Shown here piece by piece: positions 25,199-34,057 of a stretch of DNA of 64,000 nt. Source of the DNA: CADCUY01 sp964242735 (GTDB taxonomy: Bacteria > Actinomycetota > Actinomycetes > Actinomycetales > Quadrisphaeraceae). The notes under the pieces are model-generated. The model was not told where the DNA came from and searched no databases. It saw only the letters and a program-made list of their open reading frames with translations. Position 1 is the first letter of the stretch, and the number at the start of each line of letters is the position of its first letter. Location: contig CAXTAK010000017.1 of assembly GCA_964242735.1 (NCBI GenBank), positions 1 through 64,000 of the forward strand. Direction: 5' to 3'. The position numbers and the translations under genes were made by a program.

Positions 25199-26272
25199 AT
25201 GGGCATCGCGCCGCAGCGCGTCACCCTCACCGACGTCGCCCGCGCCTCCGGGGTCAGCACCTCCACCGCCTCCCGCGCCCTGCACGGGGGGGCCGAGGTG
25301 CGCGACGAGCTGGCCTTCCGGGTGCGGGCCGCGGCCGAGCAGCTGGGGTACTCCGTCAACCACCAGGCGCGGTCCCTGCGCCGAGGCCGGGACGAGGCGA
25401 TCGGCGTGGCCGTCGAGGACTTCACGATCCCCTTCTTCGGGCGCATCGTCGGGCGGGTCGAGCAGGCCGCCCACGAGCGCGGGTACGGCGTGGTCATCAC
25501 CTGCGCCGGCAGCGGGCGCTCCGAGGTGGAGGCGGTCGAACCGCTGCTCTCCCGGGGGGTGGCGGGGCTGGTGGTCGCCAGCGGCACCAGCGGCGCCCCC
25601 CACGGCTACCTGCAGGGTGTGGCCCGTGACCTGCCCGTCGTGCAGGTCGACGCGCTCGGCCCCAGCGAGGTCTCCGACGCGGTCGGCATCGACAACGCCG
25701 GTGCGGGGCGCACCCTGACCGAGCACCTCCTGGCCCACGGCCACGAGCGCATCCTCTTCCTCGGCAGCGGCGGCGCCGCCAGCACCGTGGTGCTGCGCTC
25801 GCAGGGCTACGAGGCCGCGATGGCCGCCGCCGGCCTGGCCCCGCGCACCGCCTGGTTGGGCTACCGACCGGTCGACGCGCCGGCGCGGGCCGTGGCCGCG
25901 CTGGCCGCCGCCACGGACGTCACCGCGGTGATCTCCGGCGTGGCCCGCACCACCATGGGGCTGATGTCGGCGCTGAAGGTCCTGGGGCGGCGGCGCACGG
26001 CCGTCGTCGCCGTCGATGACTTCGCTGGCGCCGACGCCTTCGAGCCGGGCCTGACGGTGCTGGAGCAGGACGCCGAGGAGATGGGCGCCCGCAGCGCCGC
26101 CCTGCTCTTCGAACGCATCGGCGGCTACACCGGCCCGCCGCGCCACGTGCAGCTCGACCTCGAGCTCATCGTCCGCGGGTCCGGGGAGCTGTCGCCCCAC
26201 ACTGTCGCCAGCCCGACGCCCTCCGCTCCGCAGCCGAGCGACCCGGACCGCACCACCGCACCGACCCCCTGA
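25199..26272 (+). CDS. LacI-family transcriptional regulator
   Basis: This is a 357-residue sugar-responsive repressor. The N-terminal helix-turn-helix is textbook (TLTDVARASGVSTSTASRAL), followed by the hinge helix (YSVNHQARSLRRG). A periplasmic-binding-protein-like sugar domain (about 65-335) follows, with IGVAVEDFTIPFFGRIV and a C-terminal LDLELIVRGSGE. A Pro/Ser/Thr-rich tail of about 25 residues is unusual. The ATG at 25199 has GAGGGG upstream. It is encoded between mannitol dehydrogenase and the importer, so it probably senses the polyol or its ketose and represses this cluster. Confidence 0.9.
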   Translation: MGIAPQRVTLTDVARASGVSTSTASRALHGGAEVRDELAFRVRAAAEQLGYSVNHQARSLRRGRDEAIGVAVEDFTIPFFGRIVGRVEQAAHERGYGVVITCAGSGRSEVEAVEPLLSRGVAGLVVASGTSGAPHGYLQGVARDLPVVQVDALGPSEVSDAVGIDNAGAGRTLTEHLLAHGHERILFLGSGGAASTVVLRSQGYEAAMAAAGLAPRTAWLGYRPVDAPARAVAALAAATDVTAVISGVARTTMGLMSALKVLGRRRTAVVAVDDFAGADAFEPGLTVLEQDAEEMGARSAALLFERIGGYTGPPRHVQLDLELIVRGSGELSPHTVASPTPSAPQPSDPDRTTAPTP

Positions 26273-26324
26273 GACCCCGGCGCAGCAGCCGCGGTCACCG
26301 ACACACCGAGAGAGAAGGACCACC

Positions 26325-27749
26325 ATGTCATCACCGATCCGCGGCCGCCGGCCGCTGACCGCCATCGCCTTCGCCGCGGGCATCGCCGTGTTCACCGCCG
26401 GCTGCGGCGGCGCCGGCGGCGGCTCCGAGGACCCGAGCGCCACCGCCAGCGGGAGCGCCACCCCCTCGGAGGGCGAGACGACCCCGGGCTCGGGCGAGAC
26501 GATCGACGTCATCATGGTCAACAACCCGCAGATGGAGGACCTGCGGGACCTGGTGGAGGAGAACTTCACCGCCGAGACCGGCATCACCGTCAACCTGCAG
26601 GTGCTCCCGGAGAACGACGTCCGCGACACCATCCAGACCGACTTCACCCAGCAGGCCGGCCAGTACGACGTCGCCACCATCTCGAACTACGAGGTGCCGT
26701 TCTTCTCCCAGCTCGGCTTCCTCGCCAACCTCGACACGTACATCGAGGCGGACACGGAGTTCGACCAGGACGACATCCTGGCGCCCATCGCCGATGGGCT
26801 GAAGGGTGAGGACGGGTCGATCTACGGTCAGCCGTTCTACGGCGAGTCGAGCTTCCTCATGTACCGCACCGACGTGTTCGAGGAGCTCGGTCTGACGATG
26901 CCCCCGAACCCCACGTGGGACGAGGTGGCGGCCCTCGCCGAGCAGATCGACAACAAGGTGCCCTCCGCGCCCGACATGAACGGCATCTGCCTGCGCGGCC
27001 TCACCGGCTGGGGCCAGGTCTTCGCCCCGTTGACCACCGTGGTCAACACCTTCGGCGGCACCTGGTTCGACGAGAACTTCGACGCCCAGGTCAACGCCCC
27101 CGAGTTCGTGGAGGCCACCAACTTCTACGTCGACCTCGTCACCGCGCACGGCGAGCCCGACGCCGCCAACGCCGGCTTCACCGAGTGCCTGGCGTACACG
27201 ACCGGAGGCGATGTGGCCATGTGGTACGACGCCACCTCCGCGGCGGGCTCGCTCGAGGCCGACGACTCCCCGGTCAAGGGCAGGATGGGCTACGTCGCCG
27301 CGCCGGTGAAGGAGACCGACTCCTCCGGCTGGCTCTACAGCTGGGCGTGGGGCATCCAGGAGGCCTCCGACAACAAGGAGGCCGCGTGGGAGTTCATCTC
27401 CTGGGCCTCCTCGCAGGAGTACGAGGAGCTCGTCGCCGAGGAGCTCGGCTGGGCCCGCGTGCCCGCCGGCAAGCGCCAGTCCACGTACGACAACCCGGAG
27501 TACCAGGAGGCCGCCGCGGCCTTCTACCAGCCGACGGTGGACGCGATCACCGCCGCCGACCCGCTGAACCCCGGCGTGCAGCCCCGCCCGGCGCCCGGCA
27601 TCCAGTTCGTGGCCATCCCCGAGTTCTCCGGCATGGCGCAGGAGGTCTCCGCGCAGGTCAGCGCCGCCATCGCCGGGCAGACCACGGTCGAGGAGGCCCT
27701 GGACCAGGGCCAGACGCTGGCACAGGCCGCGGGGGACGCCAACAAGTAG
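26325..27749 (+). CDS. ABC transporter sugar/polyol-binding lipoprotein
   Basis: This is a 474-residue extracellular solute-binding protein (family 1, like SmoE/MtlE polyol binders). The signal sequence ends in a lipobox FTAGC with Cys27 as the lipidation site, then comes a Ser/Thr/Gly linker. The body has YDVATISNYEVPFFSQLGFLA and QPFYGESSFLMYRTDVFEELG, and WEFISWASS in the C-terminal lobe. AGAAGGACCACC gives a good ribosome site before the ATG. It captures the substrate outside the membrane for the two permeases downstream. Polyol specificity is inferred from the dehydrogenases around it. Confidence 0.9.
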   Translation: MSSPIRGRRPLTAIAFAAGIAVFTAGCGGAGGGSEDPSATASGSATPSEGETTPGSGETIDVIMVNNPQMEDLRDLVEENFTAETGITVNLQVLPENDVRDTIQTDFTQQAGQYDVATISNYEVPFFSQLGFLANLDTYIEADTEFDQDDILAPIADGLKGEDGSIYGQPFYGESSFLMYRTDVFEELGLTMPPNPTWDEVAALAEQIDNKVPSAPDMNGICLRGLTGWGQVFAPLTTVVNTFGGTWFDENFDAQVNAPEFVEATNFYVDLVTAHGEPDAANAGFTECLAYTTGGDVAMWYDATSAAGSLEADDSPVKGRMGYVAAPVKETDSSGWLYSWAWGIQEASDNKEAAWEFISWASSQEYEELVAEELGWARVPAGKRQSTYDNPEYQEAAAAFYQPTVDAITAADPLNPGVQPRPAPGIQFVAIPEFSGMAQEVSAQVSAAIAGQTTVEEALDQGQTLAQAAGDANK

Positions 27750-27792
27750 TCGTCGGCTCCCTCCGCGGAGTAGACAGGTCGTCTCCAGCACC

Positions 27793-27841
27793 GCGCCCCG
27801 CCCCGCCCCGACCGCACCAGCGGCGGGGCGGGGCGGGGCGC
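27793..27841. promoter_or_regulatory. Intercistronic hairpin between binding protein and permease
   Basis: A perfect 18-base stem of GCGCCCC-type repeats (27793-27810 pairing with 27824-27841) surrounds a 13-base loop. No T-run follows. Such structures between binding-protein and permease genes commonly stabilise the upstream message or partly terminate transcription, giving more binding protein than permease. Confidence 0.7.
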
Positions 27842-27861
27842 CCGGGAAGAAGGTGTCCAGC

Positions 27862-28848
27862 ATGACCTCCACGACCGCCCGACCGGGGCCGGCGCCGGAC
27901 CTGACCCCGGAGCAGGCGACGACCTACCAGCCACCGCCGGGCGAGCTGGCGCGCAGCAGGCGTGAGGCCCGGCGCCGCCGGATCCCCCTGCTCCCCGCTC
28001 TCGTCTTCGTCATCGCGACGACGCAGCTGCCCTTCCTGGCGACCCTGGTCATCTCGTTCAGGGACTACCGGGCGCTGCGCCCCGACCAGGCGGGCTGGGC
28101 CGGTCTCGACAACTACGTGCAGGTCTTCACCAACCCAGCCATCCGCATGGCGGTCGTGACGACCATCCTGCTGACCGCCACCGTCGTCATCGTCAGCCTC
28201 GTGCTGGGCACGCTCATCGCCCTCCTGCTCGACCGCAGGTTCTTCGGCCGCGGTGCGGTGCGCACGATGATGATCGCGCCGTTCCTCATCGTGCCGGTGG
28301 CAGCCGCCCTGCTGTGGAAGCACGCGCTGTTCAACCCCTCCTACGGGCTGTTCAACGGACTGATCACCGCGGTGTGGCGGCTGTTCGGCTCCGACAGCCC
28401 TCCCCAGGTGGCGTGGCTGAGCGAGGCCCCGCTGCTGTCGATCGAGCTCGCGCTGATCTGGCAGTGGACGCCGTTCATGATGCTGATCCTGCTCGCGGGC
28501 CTGCAGTCCAAGCCCGGCGACGTCGTCGAGGCGGCCCGCATGGACGGCGCCGGGAGCTTCCAGATCTTCCGGTACATCACCTTCCCCCACCTGCGCCGCT
28601 ACCTGGAGCTGGGCGGGCTGCTGGGTGCCATCTACATCGTGCAGAACTTCGACGCCGTCTTCACCATCACCGCTGGCGCGCTCGGTACGGCGAACCTGCC
28701 GTACACGATCTACGCCACGTTCTTCCAGCGCCAGGACTACGGGCTGGCCAGCGCGCAGGGCGTGGTCGTCGTCATCGGCACCATCATCATCGCCACGTTC
28801 GCGCTGCGGACCGTCTCATCCCTGTTCGACGAGGAGAACGCCCGATGA
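27862..28848 (+). CDS. ABC sugar/polyol permease, first subunit
   Basis: This is a 328-residue MalF-type inner-membrane subunit. A cytoplasmic N-terminus of about 45 residues is followed by six membrane segments. The EAA loop that contacts the ATPase reads EAARMDGAGSFQIFRYITFPHLR. The ATG at 27862 has AGAAGG nine bases upstream; a GTG at 27853 is possible. Its stop overlaps the next start (ATGA). It imports the substrate together with the second permease. No ATPase subunit is encoded here. Confidence 0.9.
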   Translation: MTSTTARPGPAPDLTPEQATTYQPPPGELARSRREARRRRIPLLPALVFVIATTQLPFLATLVISFRDYRALRPDQAGWAGLDNYVQVFTNPAIRMAVVTTILLTATVVIVSLVLGTLIALLLDRRFFGRGAVRTMMIAPFLIVPVAAALLWKHALFNPSYGLFNGLITAVWRLFGSDSPPQVAWLSEAPLLSIELALIWQWTPFMMLILLAGLQSKPGDVVEAARMDGAGSFQIFRYITFPHLRRYLELGGLLGAIYIVQNFDAVFTITAGALGTANLPYTIYATFFQRQDYGLASAQGVVVVIGTIIIATFALRTVSSLFDEENAR

Positions 28849-29765
28849 GCACCGTGAGCGAGCCGACGTCCACGTCCACGAACCCCGCGGTGGCTGCGAC
28901 GTCCTTCAAGGCCCCGCGGCCCAACAAGCGGCGCGGCGGGGTGGAGAGGAAGGACAACCCGCTGTGGGGCGTCCTCGCCTGGGCCATCGGGCTGCTGTTC
29001 GTGGCGCCCGTGGTGTGGATGGTGCTCACCTCCTTCCACTCCGAGGTGGACGCCGCGACGAACCCGCCGTCGGTCTTCGCGCCGCTGACGCTGGACGGCT
29101 ACCGCACCTTCTTCGGCGTCACGGGCGGCAGCGAGCCGTGGCCGCCGCTGATCAACTCCCTCACCGCGTCGGTGGTCTCCACCGCGCTGGTGCTGGTGCT
29201 GGCGATCCCGGCGGCGTACGCGCTGTCGATCAAGCCGGTGGAGAAGTGGACCGACGTCCTGTTCTTCTTCCTCTCCACGAAGTTCCTGCCCATCGTGGCG
29301 GGGCTGCTCCCGCTGTTCCTGTTCGCCCGCTTCACCCAGACCCTCGACAACATCGGCCTGCTCATCGTGCTGTACACCTCGATGAACCTGCCGATCGCGG
29401 TGTGGATGATGCGCTCCTTCCTCGCGGAGGTGCCGGTGGAGATGCTCGAGGCCGCGCAGCTGGACGGCGCCGGGCTGATCACCCTGCTGCGCCGGGTCGT
29501 CGCCCCCGTCGCCCTGCCGGGCATCGCGGCGACCGCGTTGATCTGCTTCATCTTCAGCTGGAACGAGCTGCTCCTGGCCCGCACGCTCACGTCCACGGTG
29601 GCGGGCACCGCGCCGAGCTTCCTCACCGGCTTCGCGACCAGTCAGGGGCTGTTCCTCGCCCAGGTCTGCGCCGCGGCGTTCGTGGTGTCCCTGCCCGTGC
29701 TCATCGCCGGCTTCGCCGCGCAGGACAAGCTCGTCCAAGGCCTGTCCCTCGGGGCGGTGAAGTGA
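28845..29765 (+). CDS. ABC sugar/polyol permease, second subunit
   Basis: This is a 306-residue MalG-type permease. An N-terminal cytoplasmic stretch precedes six hydrophobic segments. The EAA loop is EAAQLDGAGLITLLRRVVAPVALPG. STKFLPIVAGLLPLFLFARF and FIFSWNELLLARTL resemble the SmoG/MtlG subunits of polyol importers. Its ATG overlaps the stop of the first permease, so the subunits are made together. A zinc dehydrogenase gene begins 20 bases after its stop. Confidence 0.9.
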   Translation: MSTVSEPTSTSTNPAVAATSFKAPRPNKRRGGVERKDNPLWGVLAWAIGLLFVAPVVWMVLTSFHSEVDAATNPPSVFAPLTLDGYRTFFGVTGGSEPWPPLINSLTASVVSTALVLVLAIPAAYALSIKPVEKWTDVLFFFLSTKFLPIVAGLLPLFLFARFTQTLDNIGLLIVLYTSMNLPIAVWMMRSFLAEVPVEMLEAAQLDGAGLITLLRRVVAPVALPGIAATALICFIFSWNELLLARTLTSTVAGTAPSFLTGFATSQGLFLAQVCAAAFVVSLPVLIAGFAAQDKLVQGLSLGAVK

Positions 29766-29784
29766 TCGGCGGAGTCGCGCGGCG

Positions 29785-30825
29785 ATGAGGGCCGCCGTGA
29801 TGACCGGCCCGGGGCGGGTGGAGGTCACCGAGGTCCCCGACCCCACCCCGGGCCCGCTCGACGTCGTCGTGGAGGTCGCGGCCGCCGGCATCTGCGGCAC
29901 CGACCTGCACCTCCTGGCCGGTGAGCTCGAGAGCCTGCCGGTGATCCCCGGGCACGAGTTCTCCGGCACCGTGGTCGCGGTGGGCTCGGACGTCGCCGCG
30001 ACGGCGAGCCGCGTGGCCGTCGGGGACCGGGTGGCCGTCGACCCGTCCCTGTACTGCTACCGGTGCTACCAGTGCCGGCGCGGGCGGGAGAACCTGTGCG
30101 AGGACTGGGGCGGGGTCGGGGTCTCCACCGACGGCGCCGCCGCGCAGTTCGCGGTCGCCCCGGCGGCGGGGGCGGTGGTGCTGCCCGAGCACCTCGCCGG
30201 CGACGCGGCCCTGCAGTCGGCGGCGCTGATCGAGCCGCTGTCGTGCGCGATCCACGGCCTCGACGTCCTCACCCAGCACGCCGGCAGCGGCACCGGAGCC
30301 CTCGGCGCCCACGTGCTCCTCTACGGCGCGGGCACCATGGGCCTCATGCTGACGCAGCTGGCGCAGCGCACCGGCGCGGCGAGCGTGGACGTCGTCGACC
30401 TCAACACCGAGCGGCTCACCGTCGCCGCCTCGTTGGGGGCCACCGCCACCGCCACCACCGCGGAGGAGCTCGCCGGTGCCCGCGGGCCGCGCGGCTGGGA
30501 CGTGGTCATCGACGCCACCGGGCACCCCGGCGCCGTCCAGGACGGGCTGGGTCGTGTCGGCGTCGGCGGCACCCACCTGCAGTTCGGCGTCCCCTCGCCC
30601 TCCGCGCGGGTCACCATCGAGCCGTACCGGATCTACCGACAGGAGATCACCATCACCGGGTCCATGGCCGTCAAGCGCTCCTTCGAGCGGGCGGCGGAGC
30701 TGTTCGCCGCCGGCGCGATCGACCCGGGCGTGCTCATCACCGACCGGGTGCCGCTGGAGGACTACCCCGCCGCCATCGAGGCCGTGGCCGCCGGGCGCGG
30801 GCGCAAGGTGCTGGTGCTGCCGTGA
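29785..30825 (+). CDS. Zinc-dependent polyol (sorbitol/xylitol-type) dehydrogenase
   Basis: This is a 346-residue medium-chain dehydrogenase. The catalytic zinc site comprises Cys in GICGTDLHLL and the GHEFSG histidine and glutamate. The structural zinc comes from the four Cys in CYRCYQCRRGRENLC. The NAD site is LLYGAGTMGLML, with the acidic VDLN afterwards. Members oxidise sorbitol, xylitol, arabinitol or threonine. It follows the importer and overlaps a second dehydrogenase (GTGA at 30822), so both belong to the polyol operon. The exact polyol is not determined. Confidence 0.85.
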   Translation: MRAAVMTGPGRVEVTEVPDPTPGPLDVVVEVAAAGICGTDLHLLAGELESLPVIPGHEFSGTVVAVGSDVAATASRVAVGDRVAVDPSLYCYRCYQCRRGRENLCEDWGGVGVSTDGAAAQFAVAPAAGAVVLPEHLAGDAALQSAALIEPLSCAIHGLDVLTQHAGSGTGALGAHVLLYGAGTMGLMLTQLAQRTGAASVDVVDLNTERLTVAASLGATATATTAEELAGARGPRGWDVVIDATGHPGAVQDGLGRVGVGGTHLQFGVPSPSARVTIEPYRIYRQEITITGSMAVKRSFERAAELFAAGAIDPGVLITDRVPLEDYPAAIEAVAAGRGRKVLVLP

Positions 30826-31934
30826 GCGCCACCACCCGGTTCGTGCGCGCCCTGCCCGGGCGCCTGGTCGTCGAGACCGGGCCGCTGCCGGAGCCCGGGC
30901 CCGGCGAGGCCCTGATCCGCAGCGTCTACGTGGGGGTGTGCGGCTCGGACCTGCACGCCGTCGCCGGGCACCACCCGTTCGTGCCCCTGCCCTACCGGCC
31001 GGGTCACGAGGTCGTCGGCGTGGTCGAGGCCCTGGGCGAGGTCGTCGGGGGTGACGTCACGAGTGGCGCTGGCCGGGCGCCCAGCGCTGGCGCGGCCACC
31101 GGCAGCGGCCCGGCGACGGTGTCGGTGGGTGACCGCGTGGTGGTCGAGCCGACCCTGTACTGCGGGCGCTGCAAGCAGTGCCGCCGCGGGGTGGTCAACC
31201 TCTGCGAGGAGCTGGACTTCTTCGGGTGCGGGCACCCGCAGGGCGGGATGGGCGAGCGCTCCACGATCCGCACCGACCGCCTCCACGTGCTCCCCGGTGC
31301 GGTGACCGATCTGCAGGCCGCGCTGGTGGAACCGCTGTCGACCCCGGTGCACGCCGTGCGCCTGGCCTCGGGGGCCCGCCCCGGCGAGCAGCCCGACCTG
31401 TCGGGGGCCGCGGTCGTGGTCATCGGCGCCGGCACCATCGGGCTGCTGGTGCTGGCCGCCGCCCGGTACCACGGTGCGGAGCGGATCGTGGTCACCGACG
31501 TGCTGCCCGCCAAGCGGGAGCGGGCGCTGCGCCTGGGCGCCACCGCGGTGGTGGACGCCGCGGGGCCCGACGTCGCCGGCGCCGCCCGGGGAGCGCTGGG
31601 GGAGAGCGCCGACGTGGTCTTCGACTGCGTCGCGGTGCAGGCCACGCTCGACCAGGCGATCGCCATGGCCGACAAGGGCGGCACCGTCGTCGTCGTCGGG
31701 GTGCCGGCGCGGCCGGTGACCGTGCCGCTGCCGCTGGTGCAGGACCACCAGGTGCGCGTGCAGGGCAGCGCCACCTACCTCGCGGAGGACTACGCCGTCG
31801 CCATCGCCATGGTCACTGCGGGTGCCGCGGACCCCGAGGAGCTGATCACCCACGTGAGCACCCTCGACGACGTCGACGGCGCCTTCGCGGCGGCGCGCAG
31901 CGGGGAGCACATCAAGGTCCTCATCGGGCTGTGA
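30822..31934 (+). CDS. Zinc-dependent alcohol/polyol dehydrogenase
   Basis: This is a 370-residue medium-chain dehydrogenase, a distant paralogue of the gene before it. It has the catalytic-zinc GVCGSDLHAVAG and GHEVVG motifs, the structural-zinc Cys set CGRCKQCRRGVVNLC, and the nucleotide loop VIGAGTIGLLVL. An insertion of about 25 Gly/Ala/Ser-rich residues follows EALGEVVGG (about 75-100) and is not seen in the first enzyme. The GTG start overlaps the upstream stop. With the first dehydrogenase it broadens the range of polyols that the cell can oxidise. Confidence 0.85.
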   Translation: MSATTRFVRALPGRLVVETGPLPEPGPGEALIRSVYVGVCGSDLHAVAGHHPFVPLPYRPGHEVVGVVEALGEVVGGDVTSGAGRAPSAGAATGSGPATVSVGDRVVVEPTLYCGRCKQCRRGVVNLCEELDFFGCGHPQGGMGERSTIRTDRLHVLPGAVTDLQAALVEPLSTPVHAVRLASGARPGEQPDLSGAAVVVIGAGTIGLLVLAAARYHGAERIVVTDVLPAKRERALRLGATAVVDAAGPDVAGAARGALGESADVVFDCVAVQATLDQAIAMADKGGTVVVVGVPARPVTVPLPLVQDHQVRVQGSATYLAEDYAVAIAMVTAGAADPEELITHVSTLDDVDGAFAAARSGEHIKVLIGL

Positions 31935-31995
31935 ACGGCCGGTCGGGGCGGCTGTCACCCCCGCCTGAGATGCTGCCGCCGTGGGAGAGGGAGTC

Positions 31996-33777
31996 GTGAG
32001 CCGAGCGCGCGCCGTGATCGACCAGGACGCCGTCTTCCGCTCCCTCCCCACCGCGTACCTGCTGATGGACCTCGACCTGGTGATCGTCGACGCGAACCAG
32101 GCCTACCTCACCACGGTGGGCCGCCCGCTCGAGGAGCTCGTCGGCTGCCCCGTCTTCGAGGCCTTCCCCGGGGAGGCGGAGCAGATGGACGAGCTGCGTG
32201 CCTCGTTCCAGCGGGCGCGCGACACCGCCCGGTCCGACCCGATGCCCCTGTTCCACTACGCCATCCCCGACGGGGAGGGGTTCACCGACCGCTACTGGTC
32301 GCTGATCAGCGTGCCGGTCCTGGACCGGGACGGGCAGGTGGTCCTGGTGGCGCAGCGCGTGGAGGACGTCACGGACTTCGTGCGCGAGCGCCGGGCCGGC
32401 GAGGAGGTCCGCGAGCGGGGGCGCGACTACCAGCGCCGCTTCGAGCGCGCCGAGGCCGACCTCTTCGCCCGCGTCGAAGAGCTGCGCACCGCCCGTGAGG
32501 CCGAGGAGCTCGCCGGGCGGCGTCTGGCGGGCCTGGCCGAGGTGGCCCTGCACCTCGCCGACGCGGAGAGCGTGGAGGAGCTCGTCGGGGTGATCCTCGA
32601 GCGCGGCCTGCCTGTGCTGGGCGCCGGCGGCGCCGCCGTCGCGGTGCGCACCGCGGGCAGCGACGTCCTCGACGTCACCATGACCGGGCTGGGCGGCGCC
32701 TCGCGCGTGTACCGCGCGCTGCCCCTCGACGGACCGCTCCCGGCGTCCGTCGCTGCCCGCGGCGGCGTGGTGCTGGTGCCCGACGAGGTGGCGGCCGCGC
32801 GCATCGAGGGGCTGGCGGAGGCCCACGCCCTCGCTGGCGTCGTCGCCGGGGCCGCGCTGCCCCTGCAGATCGGTCGCCGCCTGCTCGGCTCCCTGTACGC
32901 CGGGTGGCCCACCGCCCGCACCTTCCCCCCGGACGAGCTGGAGCTCCTGCGGGCCTTCGCCGCCCAGAGCGCGCAGGCCCTGGACCGCGTGCGGGTCCGC
33001 CAGGCCGAGCGGCAGGCCGCGCTGCGCTCCCAGCGGCTGTCGGAGACCCTGCAGCGCAGCCTGCTGACGCCACCGCCGCAGTCCGATGACGTGGTGATCG
33101 CCGTGCGCTACCAGCCCGCGGCCACGCTCGCCCTGGTCGGCGGCGACTGGTACGACGCCTTCGTCACCCCCAGCGGCGGGACCAGCCTGGTCATCGGCGA
33201 CGTCTCCGGGCACGACCGCGACGCCGCCGCGGTGATGGGGCAGCTGCGCAACGTGCTGCGCGGGGTGTCGCAGACCCTCGGGGAGCCGCCGGCGGCGGTC
33301 CTGTCGGGCCTGGACGGCGCGGTGCACCGCCTCGACCTGGACCTGCTGGCCACGATGCTCCTCGGTGAGCTGGAGCGGCGCAGCCCCCGCCTGCCGGGGC
33401 GTGCACCGCGGTGGCGGTTCACCTGGTCCAACGCCGGCCACCCCCCGCTGCTGGTGGTGCGCGCCAACGGGGCTGCCGAGCTCCTCAGCGGAGAGACCGA
33501 CCTGCTCATCGGCCTCGACCCCGAGACCGAGCGCCACGACGCCTCCGTCGACCTCCGCTCGGGCGACACCGTGGTGCTGTACACCGACGGCCTCGTCGAG
33601 CGGCGCGGTGAGTCCCTCGACGTCGGGCTCGAGCGCCTGCGTGCGGCGGCCGCCGGGGTGGTGGACCGTGACGCCGAGGCGTGGTGCGACGCGCTGCTGG
33701 GCGCGTTCGGCCACGACCCGGACGACGACATCGCGCTGCTGGTGGTGCAGGTGCGCGCACCGGGCGGCTCGACGTAG
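31996..33777 (+). CDS. PAS-GAF-SpoIIE-type serine phosphatase
   Basis: This is a 593-residue cytoplasmic sensor phosphatase. A PAS domain (about 10-125; YLLMDLDLVIVDANQAYL) is followed by a coiled coil (about 130-180), a GAF domain (about 180-340) and a PPM/SpoIIE phosphatase domain. The metal-binding acidic residues are in VGGDWYDAF, IGDVSGHDRDAAAVM, YTDGLVER and DDDIALLVV. Such proteins dephosphorylate anti-anti-sigma factors in partner-switching. The GTG at 31996 has GGGAG just upstream; the GTG at 31981 is an alternative. It may act with the RsbW-like kinase encoded at 17641, but no anti-anti-sigma gene is in the window. Confidence 0.88.
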   Translation: MSRARAVIDQDAVFRSLPTAYLLMDLDLVIVDANQAYLTTVGRPLEELVGCPVFEAFPGEAEQMDELRASFQRARDTARSDPMPLFHYAIPDGEGFTDRYWSLISVPVLDRDGQVVLVAQRVEDVTDFVRERRAGEEVRERGRDYQRRFERAEADLFARVEELRTAREAEELAGRRLAGLAEVALHLADAESVEELVGVILERGLPVLGAGGAAVAVRTAGSDVLDVTMTGLGGASRVYRALPLDGPLPASVAARGGVVLVPDEVAAARIEGLAEAHALAGVVAGAALPLQIGRRLLGSLYAGWPTARTFPPDELELLRAFAAQSAQALDRVRVRQAERQAALRSQRLSETLQRSLLTPPPQSDDVVIAVRYQPAATLALVGGDWYDAFVTPSGGTSLVIGDVSGHDRDAAAVMGQLRNVLRGVSQTLGEPPAAVLSGLDGAVHRLDLDLLATMLLGELERRSPRLPGRAPRWRFTWSNAGHPPLLVVRANGAAELLSGETDLLIGLDPETERHDASVDLRSGDTVVLYTDGLVERRGESLDVGLERLRAAAAGVVDRDAEAWCDALLGAFGHDPDDDIALLVVQVRAPGGST

Positions 33778-34057
33778 CACCGCGGCGTCGTCCACCTGAC
33801 GCCTCACCGCCTGCAGGGGTCGCGCCCCTCCGGGTCAGGTCCGCGGGCTCGTGTCAGGACCACGTCCCGCCTGAGCGGAGCGAGGACCCGACACCCGGCG
33901 ACGCTGCCAGCGGGAGGGCCCGAGGGCGGCGCGCGGGTCGATGGCGGTCACCACCCACGCACCTCTCGACCACCGCGGACACCGCTGTGACCCGAGCGGG
34001 GCGGGCTCCTGCGGCCGGCGGGGTGGATCGGTGGTGGTGCCGCTGCGCGCAGCGCGG

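Noticed and set aside
33778..34057. A gene or clear terminator between the SpoIIE-type phosphatase and the PfkB kinase
   Set aside because: In 280 bases there is only a weak AGGGG-TCGCG-CCCCT hairpin, too short to call, and no coding frame.
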